Shown: piece by piece, positions 42,921 to 50,548 of the stretch
Layout of the letters: each line of letters begins with the position of its first letter
Numbering within the stretch: the stretch's first letter is position 1
NCBI GenBank assembly: GCA_030550025.1
Contig: JAUQQC010000004.1
Location: 186,001-250,000, forward strand
Source of the DNA: Acidobacteriota bacterium
Lineage (GTDB): Bacteria; Acidobacteriota; Blastocatellia; HR10
Direction of reading: 5' to 3'
DNA: 64,000 nucleotides
Translations under genes and position numbers: made by a program
Notes under the pieces: model-generated
Seen by the model: the letters and a program-made list of their open reading frames with translations, nothing else
Told to the model about the DNA's origin: nothing
Database searches by the model: none

Positions 42921-43172
42921 ATGCACTGGACAGATTATGGGCTTTCGCATCTGATGGCGTTGGAGGATGTTTGGGAGCTGCCGCCTCATCCACTTTTCTT
43001 CATCGAGTTTGTGTGCGAATGTCTGGTGCGAAGGAGTGAGCGAGGTCTCAAGGAGGTGGCAGCAACCGTGGGCTATCGCCAGGTGAGCGCGTTTGTGCAG
43101 GCGTTTCGGCGGCGATATGGGCTCTCGCCGGGGACGTATCGGCGGATGAGGCGAGGGGAAGCTATTCGGTAA
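42921..43172 (+). pseudogene. AraC-type helix-turn-helix fragment
   Basis: An 83-residue open frame (from ATG 42921) whose C-terminal half is the second helix-turn-helix of an AraC regulator: LKEVAATVGYRQVSAFVQAF, then RRRYGLSPGTYRRMRRG. The ligand-binding domain and the first helix are missing or unrecognisable, and there is no ribosome site before the ATG. It lies divergently from glmU at the edge of a region with other broken genes. It is most likely a remnant; a small stand-alone DNA-binding protein is possible. Confidence 0.5.
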
Positions 43173-43277
43173 CAGGGAGTGACCATATGTGGCGGGGAGC
43201 TTCTCCACAAAGGCTGTCATCTGGCGGCCTGAAGGGCCAGTGGGAGGCGCTCGCCCAAAAGTATTAAGAGGTGCACC

Positions 43278-43457
43278 ATGAAGGTTGCGTTCTTAATTGC
43301 CTTGGCCACATTAGCCATCCCTTCAACGGTGAGAGCCCAAGATCTCAGGTGTCTTGATTTAGTGGGCTGCAAAAGTAATGCCGGTTGCGGTGGCCCTGGA
43401 TCTCCATCGGGCTGTTTGATACTTTGTGAGGATGGGGCTGTGGTTAGCTGTCCATAG
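43278..43457 (+). CDS. Small secreted cysteine-rich peptide, 59 residues
   Basis: ATG at 43278, with AGAGGTG upstream, opens a 59-residue protein. It has a clear signal peptide (MKVAFLIALATLAIPSTVRA, cut before QDLRC) and a mature part of about 39 residues with six cysteines and many Gly/Ser residues (CKSNAGCGGPGS). Six cysteines in so short a mature chain suggest a disulfide-stabilised peptide. I recognise no family. It lies 200 bases before a second secreted protein of unknown function and may be cotranscribed with it. Confidence 0.6.
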   Translation: MKVAFLIALATLAIPSTVRAQDLRCLDLVGCKSNAGCGGPGSPSGCLILCEDGAVVSCP

Positions 43458-43657
43458 GCTGAAGAAGGTGGGGGCTGTGATGGGTGTATCGGCGGCAATG
43501 ACCAAGTTGCACAGGCCGTTCGGCCGACTTTGAGGGAGCGAAGCGGCGTGTTGATGGTTTTCGCGCGGTTATGGTCGCCGGTGGACCCGAAAAGAGAAGC
43601 GCTGCTTCTGAGGCTAGCGAGGGGGGAGAAGCCAACGGACATAGCAAGATTCCGACC

Positions 43658-45343
43658 ATGAGACTCGCCGGATTGATCATCGCCGCTTTAGTTCTCGGAC
43701 AAGTTGAGCCACAGGATGTGGAGCTGCAGGGCCGCTTGCTCTTTGAGGAGGCTGAGTTGACGCTGAGGCGGGAAAGCGATCCGGTGCGCCTTGCCCATGG
43801 GGCGATTGTGATCGCTGGTCTGGCGAAGGACGTCGAGGGAAGCCGTGTTGAGCCCTTGCTACGAATGGCAGCACAGGCGTTGTCGAAGTTGGAGGTTGAG
43901 AGCGCCTTGGAGCGAGAGAGGAAGCGAACGGGTAGAGTGCCCCGCGTATTCTTTCGAAGTCCTTACGACGTGGACGTTCTCTGGGAGAAATGGCTCGAGC
44001 AAGCGGTTGGCTTTCGGGTCGAACTCGTGCGCGAGTTTCTGCCGGAGATCCGTGGGGACGAGCGCTGGAAGGGAAGCGTGCTCTCCCGGATCGCGCGATC
44101 GGTGAAGGACGACGACCGCGCGCGGCGTGTGCTGGTTGAGTTGAGCTTGTCTCAAGCCATTTCGTTCGATACTGTCTCCTTGCTCTTTGAGCTTCGCGAG
44201 AAGGACCCGGAGTTGGGGCGTACTCTCTTTCGATCCGCTTTGGAGCGGGCCCTACGGCAAGGGGATCTCGAGAGCCTTTACTGGCTCGGCGCCTATGCGA
44301 TTCCTGGTGTGAATCTGCCGAACCGATTTCCCTTGGCTGATCCTCCGGCACCGGACCCGGGGCTCAGCCGGGTGTATATTCGAGCGCTCGTAGATGTGCT
44401 CTCCCAAGTGGCTTTTCAAGCCCCACGGATGCCCACGCACATCTATCGCGCTTTAGTCAACATTCGTCCTCATGCTGAACAGTTCGCGCCGGAGATTGTG
44501 CCCCAGATAGACAGTCTCCTGACCTTCGTCGTGAGTCGGCTCTCGCCGGAGGCGATTCAAGCGGCGGAACGGAGCGATCTTGAGCGAGCGACCCCAAGGC
44601 CCGAAAAGATAGAGAACTTGGAGAGGGCAGCTCAGAGAGCGAAGGACGATAAGGCTCATGACGATCTCATGGCCTATGCCGCATTTCTCGCTCTCACGGA
44701 CCGTGAGTGCGAGCGCGCCCTCTCGCTCGCCTCGAAGATCAAGGATCGAACGACCAGGTTTGAGATGCAGGACCTCATTAATTTCAATGCTGCTGTCGAA
44801 CTGTCCGGGAAGAACCAGCTCGATCACGCCGAGACGCATGCTCTGGCGATCGAGCATCCCGAACGACTCGCCGTCGCGGTCGCAAGTGTGCTCCAAAAGC
44901 TGAACGATAGGACTCGTGCCGATGCGCTCATCGCGCGGACTCAAGCTCGGATCGAACGACTTCAAACGGGAGGAGCGAAAGGGCGTGCCTTCCTCTACCT
45001 GGTTGGCCCCGTGCTCTCCTTCGATGCGGAGCAGGGGAGGTTCCTCCTCAGTCGAGCGATACACTTGTTCAACGCCACGAAGGCGGATTTGAATGGGGCC
45101 GTGGATTCCGTCATTCGCATTGAGACGGGTGAGTTCGCCATAGGTCGTGTCATCGGTTCTTATGATCTCGCCTCGGTCGTGATTGAAGCGTTCACGAAGG
45201 CGACGGAGAGCGACCCCGAGCTGGTTCACGCTCCCTCTCTGGCGATGATGTGGGAGAGCGCGGAGATTCGAGCTATCGCCCAGGCGGCCATCGCCCGGTC
45301 TTTCATGGAAAGAGCAAAGCGCGGAGCCGACTCCATCCGGTGA
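43658..45343 (+). CDS. Secreted helical-repeat protein of unknown function
   Basis: A protein of about 561 residues. The ATG at 43658 gives a plausible signal peptide (MRLAGLIIAALVLGQ) but has a poor ribosome site; upstream in-frame starts to 43571 would add 29 residues. The mature part is nearly all alpha-helical, with Leu/Ala-rich segments and no cysteine pairs, metal motifs or catalytic signatures I can name. The overall look (many 30-40-residue helical pairs) suggests a TPR-like or ARM-like solenoid. Codon use is less G/C-ending than in neighbours such as glmU, consistent with an accessory origin. Confidence 0.68.
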   Translation: MRLAGLIIAALVLGQVEPQDVELQGRLLFEEAELTLRRESDPVRLAHGAIVIAGLAKDVEGSRVEPLLRMAAQALSKLEVESALERERKRTGRVPRVFFRSPYDVDVLWEKWLEQAVGFRVELVREFLPEIRGDERWKGSVLSRIARSVKDDDRARRVLVELSLSQAISFDTVSLLFELREKDPELGRTLFRSALERALRQGDLESLYWLGAYAIPGVNLPNRFPLADPPAPDPGLSRVYIRALVDVLSQVAFQAPRMPTHIYRALVNIRPHAEQFAPEIVPQIDSLLTFVVSRLSPEAIQAAERSDLERATPRPEKIENLERAAQRAKDDKAHDDLMAYAAFLALTDRECERALSLASKIKDRTTRFEMQDLINFNAAVELSGKNQLDHAETHALAIEHPERLAVAVASVLQKLNDRTRADALIARTQARIERLQTGGAKGRAFLYLVGPVLSFDAEQGRFLLSRAIHLFNATKADLNGAVDSVIRIETGEFAIGRVIGSYDLASVVIEAFTKATESDPELVHAPSLAMMWESAEIRAIAQAAIARSFMERAKRGADSIR

Positions 45344-45929
45344 CAGCGGTTCCAGAGTGGCCATGAATCCTCATTGACTATCCCTCTACCCCTGCTTCTT
45401 GGAAAGTGACGGGCGCGCTGCTTCTGAGCGAGAGCGCTTCGTTGGGTCAGGGGCGTCTCCTGGTCGCCGGAGCCTTCGACTCCCGCGAGCGAGCAAAAAG
45501 GTCCTTGACCGAAAGGAGGTGTGGGGAAGAGAACATGGTCGCTTATGAGGCGAGGAGGGGTTCTAAAGGAGCTAGCGTCTCGTGATTGGTATCTCGCCCA
45601 TCGGGCCTTTTGGCCGATAAGTGGGGGGGGTAAGAGCAGAGCCACGAGGAATCTCCTCGCTTGGATACTGGACTTCCTTTTCCCCCCACCTCTTTGGGAG
45701 CCGTTTCAGATGCGGGGGAGAAAGGGGGGACGGTTGGCGTTCGCCTTCTTCTGCCTGGAGAGAAGTCGTTCCTCGTTCTCGCTTCGGGACGATTCGGGTA
45801 TCGGAGCGCGAGAGCCTTTCGGCGCTCCAGGTCGTTCCTGAAGCCAGTGGGGGAGACCGTGACCATTCGCTCCTCTCCTCCCTTCACCCGAATCGAGGAG
45901 GTGTCGACCTGTGAGCAGCTTTGGCAATT
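45344..45929. other. Non-coding or degenerate region
   Basis: About 590 bases with short open frames on both strands, none with a recognisable motif or a good start. A plus-strand frame from about 45400 (VTGALLLSESASLGQGRLLV) and another from 45661 look vaguely like secreted-protein fragments, but neither has an N-terminus. The region adjoins two broken genes and is probably decayed coding DNA. Confidence 0.5.
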
Positions 45930-46523
45930 TCATTCAGACTGTGACGCTTGTTGGGCGAGTTGGAGACGTGCTTCGCCTTTCCGGCGATGTTGGGAACAGG
46001 CCATGGCTTCCGTCATCAGGGCCAGCGCCAGGTTCCCCGATTGAACCAACAGAGCGAGGCGCCCCGGACGAATCCCGCGCACGCCAATGACGTTTAATCC
46101 GAGCGGCAGGTTCAACACCCCTGACGTGTTCGGACCGACGACGCGAATCCCCGTCCGGCGAACGATCTCCGAGATTGGGGATTCCAGGGCTCTCCCCTCT
46201 TCTCCGGATTCGCGAAACTCAGAGGCCAGAATGACCGCGCCGCGAGTGCCTTTGCGAGCGCAGTCTTCGAGCACAGCGGGAACCGTTTGGACAGGCGTAC
46301 AGATGACGGCCAGGTCCGGTCTCCCCTTAATTTCGGGAAGAGCGCGAGCCATCGGTAGTCCGAATAGTTCGCCGCCTTTCGGATTGACGGGATAAATGTC
46401 GCCGGGATACCCGGACTCCTTCAACGCTCGGACGATTTGAAATCCTCGTTTCGCGGGATCGCGAGAAGCGCCAATGACAGCAACGCCGCAAGGATTGAAG
46501 ATGCTCTCTAGCGGGTGGGCCAT
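45930..46523 (-). pseudogene. Truncated acyl-CoA synthetase (ADP-forming) alpha domain
   Basis: A 197-residue frame starting at ATG 46523 behind GGAGGAA. Residues 1-175 match the N-terminal CoA-binding domain of ADP-forming acetyl-/acyl-CoA synthetases: GVAVIGASRDPAKRGFQIVR, YPVNPKGGELFG, VVGPNTSGVLN and LLVQSGNLALALM. The complete enzyme has about 450-700 residues, including the catalytic His in the second CoA-ligase domain. Here the homology stops after MTEAMA and runs into about 20 unrelated residues and a stop. Downstream DNA contains no continuation, so a deletion or rearrangement near 45990 removed the rest. Confidence 0.8.
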
Positions 46524-46622
46524 GCCATTCCTCCGAATCGTGAAACACGGCATGTGAGACCCGCGCGTCGTCCCCCACTTCGCGGGGAGCCTCACTCGCC
46601 CACGAAGCGAGGCTCGCGTTTC

Positions 46623-47328
46623 TCAGCGCTTGAATTCCAATATGCACGGGATCAAGGCTTCGGCTTCCAGATCCATCGCCGTTTCCGGTTCCAAGTGCTG
46701 GGCGTGATTGAGAAGGCGTTTGGCCAGCGCCATCGAGATCGGGGTTTTAGCGGCCAAGCGCGCGGCGATGTCCAGGGCGGTGGGAAGCACATCGGTGGCG
46801 GGAACCGCTTTGTTCGCGAGACCCATCTCCGCTGCCTCGGGGCCGGTGAAGAACTCGCCCAGTCAGGATGAGCGCCTTCGCCTTGGCCAAGCCGACGCGC
46901 CGCGCCAATGTGGAAATAGTGCCCCCGCTGACGAATGTGCCAAGGGAGATCTCGGGAAAACGCAACTTCGCCTCGCGGGCGACGATCATGAAATCGGACG
47001 AGAGAGCCAGCTCCAATCCCGCGCCAATGGCATGCCCGTTGACGGCGGCCAGTACCGGCTTGTCGCAGTTCTGAATGGCGCGAAAGGCTTATTGACACGT
47101 GCGCACATAAGTGCGCCGCTCGGCATCGGTCAGCTCACGATGGCCATGCGCCTTGAGATCAGCGCCCACGCAGAATGCCCGCCCTGCGCCCGTGAGCATA
47201 ACCGCGCGCACCGATCTCTCCTCGGAGAGCACGTTGAAGGCCTCCGCGATCGCTGAGTACAGTTCTTGATTCACGGCATTCAATCGGTCGGCTCGGTTGA
47301 GCGCGAGGATGGCAATGGCGTCTCTCAT
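46623..47328 (-). pseudogene. Enoyl-CoA hydratase/isomerase pseudogene (one nonsense codon, one frameshift)
   Basis: The parts of a crotonase-family enzyme are all present but interrupted. Residues from ATG 47328 (MRDAIAILALNRADRLNAV, then GRAFCVGADLKAHG) run to a TAA at 47091-47089. The same frame then continues with AFRAIQNCDKPVLAAVNGHA, IGAGLELALSSDF and LRFPEISLGTF. A one-base insertion near 46861-46866 shifts the frame before EFFTGPEAAEMGLANKAVP, which ends at 46623. One C-to-T change (CAA to TAA) and one extra G would account for both lesions. It was probably part of an acyl-CoA operon with the truncated synthetase. Sequencing error cannot be excluded, but the neighbour is also broken. 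Confidence 0.85.
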
Positions 47329-47414
47329 ACTGTTCGCCGTATCGCCACTATAACGCGCGTCGGCGCAGAGAGAGGACGCGCGCCGTCGTTGCGGGCATGC
47401 CGCTCGATATTGAG

Positions 47415-48758
47415 TTAGCTCGCGGCGGATTTGGCGCTTGCGATGGCTTCCTCGAACGTGCGGACGGCGAAATCTACCTGTTCGGCGTCCACGACCAGGG
47501 GCGGGGAGAAGCGAATGGCCGTCTCGCCGCAGCCAAGGAGCACAAGCCCGCGCCGGAAGCATTCTTGGACGATGCGGTCGCGCAGCTCGACATCTGGGGC
47601 GAGCGTCTGCCGATCCCTTACGATCTCGACGCCGATCATCAGGCCGAGGCCGCGCACCTCGGCGATGCAATCAGCGTGTCGCTCGGCGACCTGCTCGAGC
47701 CCGCGCTTGAGGCGTTCCCCCATCAGGCGCGCGTTCTCGATGAGCCCGTTCTCCAGCAGCTCGAACGTCGCCATCGCCGCGGCGATCGCCACCGGATTGC
47801 CGCCGAAGGTCGAAGCGTGCGCCCCCACGTGCCACTCCATCAGGTCGGCGCGCGCGATCGTGATCCCGAGCGGCAACCCTGAGGCGATGCCCTTGGCGAT
47901 CGTCATGATGTCGGGGACGAAATCGAAGTGCTCGCACGCCCACATCCGACCCGTGCGCCCCATCCCCGATTGCACCTCATCGGCGATGATGAGGATGCCA
48001 TACTTCTGGCGCAGATGGTTCAAGCCCTCGAAGAAACTACGGGGCGGGACGATATACCCTCCCTCCCCTTGAATCGGTTCGACGACGATGGCGGCGACTT
48101 CTTCCGGAGGGACAGCTGTCTTGAAGACGACTTCCTCGATGAAGCGGATGCACGCTCGTCCCACGTCCTCGCCGTCAGTCTTGTAAGGGTACCGGAGGGG
48201 GTTCGGGTACGGCACATGCGTGACGTCAAGGAGCTGGCGTCCGAACCCTCGTCGCTGCGTCGTCTTGCTGCAGGTCAGCGAGAGCGCGCCGAGCGTGCGA
48301 CCATGAAAGCCACCATAGAAGGCGATGAATTTATCGCGTCGCGTCGCGTAGCGAGCGACCTTCAAAGCCCCCTCGATGGCCTCCGCCCCGGAATTCCCGA
48401 AATGCACCCGTTTGGGGAAATCGCCGGGCGTGACCTGCTGCAACTTCTCCGCCAGTTGTACCAGATGCGGGTAGTAGTAATCGGCCGAGGCTAGGTGGAT
48501 GAACTCCGCCGCCTGTCGCGCGATCGCCTCGACGATCTTCGGATGCGCGTGACCCGTATTGCAGACGGCGACGCCCGCATTGAAATCGAGGAAGTAGTTC
48601 CCGTCCACGTCCTCGATGATCGCCCCGAATCCCCGCCGAATGACGAGCGGATAAGGCCGCGTGTAGGAGGGGGAGACATATTGCGCGTCTTTCTCGATGA
48701 TCTCCCGAGCCTTCGGCCCCGGAAGTTCGGTGTTGATCTGCGGAAGTTTGATGTCCAT
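47415..48758 (-). CDS. Class-III PLP aminotransferase (4-aminobutyrate / acetylornithine type)
   Basis: A 447-residue aminotransferase. The family motifs are GHAHPKIVEAIARQ, FGNSGAEAIEGALKVAR, YGGFHGRTLGALS, IVVEPIQGEGGYIVPP, IIADEVQSGMGRTG and the PLP lysine in MTIAKGIASGLPLG. It is most like GABA/omega-amino-acid aminotransferases of bacteria and archaea. Beta-alanine, the product of the pyrimidine pathway at 6.7-9.0 kb, would be a possible substrate, but the genes are 38 kb apart. Start follows AAGGAGG. Confidence 0.9.
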   Translation of the reverse strand: MDIKLPQINTELPGPKAREIIEKDAQYVSPSYTRPYPLVIRRGFGAIIEDVDGNYFLDFNAGVAVCNTGHAHPKIVEAIARQAAEFIHLASADYYYPHLVQLAEKLQQVTPGDFPKRVHFGNSGAEAIEGALKVARYATRRDKFIAFYGGFHGRTLGALSLTCSKTTQRRGFGRQLLDVTHVPYPNPLRYPYKTDGEDVGRACIRFIEEVVFKTAVPPEEVAAIVVEPIQGEGGYIVPPRSFFEGLNHLRQKYGILIIADEVQSGMGRTGRMWACEHFDFVPDIMTIAKGIASGLPLGITIARADLMEWHVGAHASTFGGNPVAIAAAMATFELLENGLIENARLMGERLKRGLEQVAERHADCIAEVRGLGLMIGVEIVRDRQTLAPDVELRDRIVQECFRRGLVLLGCGETAIRFSPPLVVDAEQVDFAVRTFEEAIASAKSAAS

Positions 48759-49109
48759 ACGTTCCTCCTTCTGGGGAAAAGATGGTGCTTCGAGACGTCG
48801 TTTGGAGAAAGCGAGAGGCCGAATCGGCCTCAGCCTGCAAACAGGTTCGTTCGCTGCATGGTCGGCGTGAACTTATGCGCGAACGCTTCCATGGCGGCTC
48901 TTTATCTTATCCGATCGCACCGATCTTTGGCAATGTGCGAACGTGGCCGATATGAGTGGGACGGGATTTGGAGGCAAAGCGGCGGTGGGCTTCCGAGAGG
49001 GCGACGAGCACGCGTTATCGCTTGACACCCCCTCGGATGAAGGTGGTATTGTAGCGACCGACGGGAGGAACACGTCATCCTCCCTCGATCACGCGCGAGG
49101 AGGAGAACG
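48759..49109. other. Divergent intergenic region
   Basis: About 350 bases between the aminotransferase (minus) and the small membrane protein (plus). No gene was recognised. A candidate promoter at 49022-49052 points to the plus-strand genes. Confidence 0.5.
49022..49052 (+). promoter_or_regulatory. Candidate sigma70 promoter for the 49.1-50.5 kb genes
   Basis: A perfect TTGACA at 49022-49027 with TATTGT at 49047-49052. The 19-base spacer is longer than ideal. It lies about 58 bases upstream of the first ATG. Confidence 0.4.
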
Positions 49110-49367
49110 ATGCCGCTTCAAGTGCGAGCCTTTGGTTTCGCCGTCGGCTTGGTGTGGGGGATCACTATCTTGGGCGTGACGCTCGCCGTCACGATCAAGG
49201 GCACCGGAGGGGAGCATCTCGGCCGCTTGGGTCTCCTCTATCCGGGCTATCGCGTGACGTATCTGGGGAGCGTGATCGGGTTCGTCTGGAGCGTGATCTA
49301 CGGGTTCATTGCGGGAGCGCTTCTGGCATGGCTGTATAATAAACTGTCGGGAGCGCAACGGCGGTGA
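49110..49367 (+). CDS. Small membrane protein of the family often labelled bacteriophage holin
   Basis: An 85-residue protein with two hydrophobic segments: about 8-29 (FGFAVGLVWGITILGVTLAV) and 54-77 (VIGFVWSVIYGFIAGALLAW). The pattern GYRVTYLGSVIGFVW and the C-terminal LAWLYNKLSG match a small family frequently annotated as phage holin in free-living bacteria. No phage genes are nearby, so a lytic role is unlikely. ATG follows GAGGAGGAG. Its stop overlaps the GTG of the next gene. Confidence 0.7.
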   Translation: MPLQVRAFGFAVGLVWGITILGVTLAVTIKGTGGEHLGRLGLLYPGYRVTYLGSVIGFVWSVIYGFIAGALLAWLYNKLSGAQRR

Positions 49368-49723
49368 GAGTGCCACTTTACAAATTGGCGCACGCGCGTT
49401 CGGGCGACAAGGGGGATACGGCGAATATCGGGCTGATCGCCCATAAGCCCGAATACTATCCGCTCCTCGTCGAGCACGTCACGGCCGACCGCGTGAAGGA
49501 ACATTTTCGGGGGATCTGCCAGGGGCCGGTGGAGCGATTCGAGCTGCCGAATCTCCATGCGCTCAACTTCCTCCTGCATCGCGCGCTGGGAGGTGGGGGG
49601 ACGGTCTCGCTGCGACTCGATGCTCAAGGGAAGACCTTAAGCGCGGCCCTCTTGCGAATGGAGATCGAAGTCGAGGAGGAGCAAGCGCGACGCCTGGGAT
49701 TACTTGATGTGGAGGGGGAGTAA
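49364..49723 (+). CDS. AtuA C-terminal-domain-like protein
   Basis: A 119-residue protein that begins VPLYKLAHARSGDKGDTANI after a GTG start. This is the signature of the small C-terminal domain of AtuA/DUF1446 proteins, linked to acyclic terpene and branched acyl-CoA breakdown. Many genomes encode it separately right after AtuA, but no AtuA gene is present here. It overlaps the enoyl-CoA hydratase as TAATG, supporting a joint role in acyl-CoA catabolism. Its biochemical function is not known. Confidence 0.8.
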   Translation: MRVPLYKLAHARSGDKGDTANIGLIAHKPEYYPLLVEHVTADRVKEHFRGICQGPVERFELPNLHALNFLLHRALGGGGTVSLRLDAQGKTLSAALLRMEIEVEEEQARRLGLLDVEGE

Positions 49724-50490
49724 TGCCTGTGTCTTTCGAGCGCATCCTCTATACGGTGGACGGGGCCATTGCGCGCATCACGCTCAATCGGCCGGAGAAG
49801 CGGAATGCCCTCGACCCGCAAATGCTTGAAGAATTGCCGCGCGCGCTTGCGCAGGCGGAACAAGAAGCAGAGGTGAAGGTCGTTGCGCTCGCTGCGGCGG
49901 GAAAGGACTTCTGTGCGGGACTTGACGTGACGACCCTGCAGCCGACGGCCGATCCGGCCGTGTTCGAGAAGATGCAGGATGCCGAACGCGTGGTTCGGCT
50001 CTTCCTCCTGATGCGGCGCTTGACGAAGCCAATTGTGGCGCTGGTACGCGGGCGCGCGCTGGGCGGTGGCTGCGGTTTGGCGACGGCCTGCGACATTGTC
50101 CTGGCGGCCGAGAGCGCGCAATTCGGATACCCGGAAGTTCGGATCGGCTTCGTCCCGGCCATCGTCAGCGTCCTCTTGCGACGCTCGGTGGGGGAGAAGA
50201 AGGCGGCGGAGTTGATGCTGAGCGGGCGTCGGATCACGGCGGCCGAAGCAGAACGGTTCGGCCTCGTCACGTTCGTCTTCCCCGATGACGCGTTCGAGCA
50301 AAAGTCTGAGGAAGTTCTCGCCGAGCTGGCCAAGCAGGGCGCTCAAGCGATGCGGCTGACCAAGCAGATTCTGTATCAAATCGACGGCTTGAGTTTCGAG
50401 GCGGCGTTGCGCGCGGCGGTGGATGTGAACGTCCTGGCACGATTGACTGAGGATTTCGCGCGTGGCGTAGCGGAGTTCTTGCGAAAGTGA
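49723..50490 (+). CDS. Enoyl-CoA hydratase/isomerase family protein
   Basis: A 255-residue crotonase-fold enzyme. The oxyanion-hole segments are visible: AGKDFCAGLDV near residue 60 and RALGGGCGLATACDIV near residue 105. Glu at the usual acid/base position is suggested by FGYPEVRIG near residue 138. It is coupled to the AtuA-C-like gene, which points to branched or terpenoid acyl-CoA degradation (the methylglutaconyl-CoA hydratase type). It is intact, unlike the related pseudogene at 46.6-47.3 kb. Confidence 0.9.
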   Translation: MPVSFERILYTVDGAIARITLNRPEKRNALDPQMLEELPRALAQAEQEAEVKVVALAAAGKDFCAGLDVTTLQPTADPAVFEKMQDAERVVRLFLLMRRLTKPIVALVRGRALGGGCGLATACDIVLAAESAQFGYPEVRIGFVPAIVSVLLRRSVGEKKAAELMLSGRRITAAEAERFGLVTFVFPDDAFEQKSEEVLAELAKQGAQAMRLTKQILYQIDGLSFEAALRAAVDVNVLARLTEDFARGVAEFLRK

Positions 50491-50548
50491 GGACGCGCGA
50501 TCGGGTGCGCGGAAGATCTCGTCGCCTCCGCGTCGTGCGGCTTCCGCG

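Noticed and set aside
45521..46044. Plus-strand frames of about 100-127 residues in the 45.5-46.0 kb gap
   Set aside because: No motif and no convincing start. The longer one runs antisense into the truncated synthetase.
49110..49367. Prophage remnant
   Set aside because: The protein resembles a family labelled phage holin, but no endolysin, structural or integrase gene is nearby and the gene is coupled to metabolic genes.
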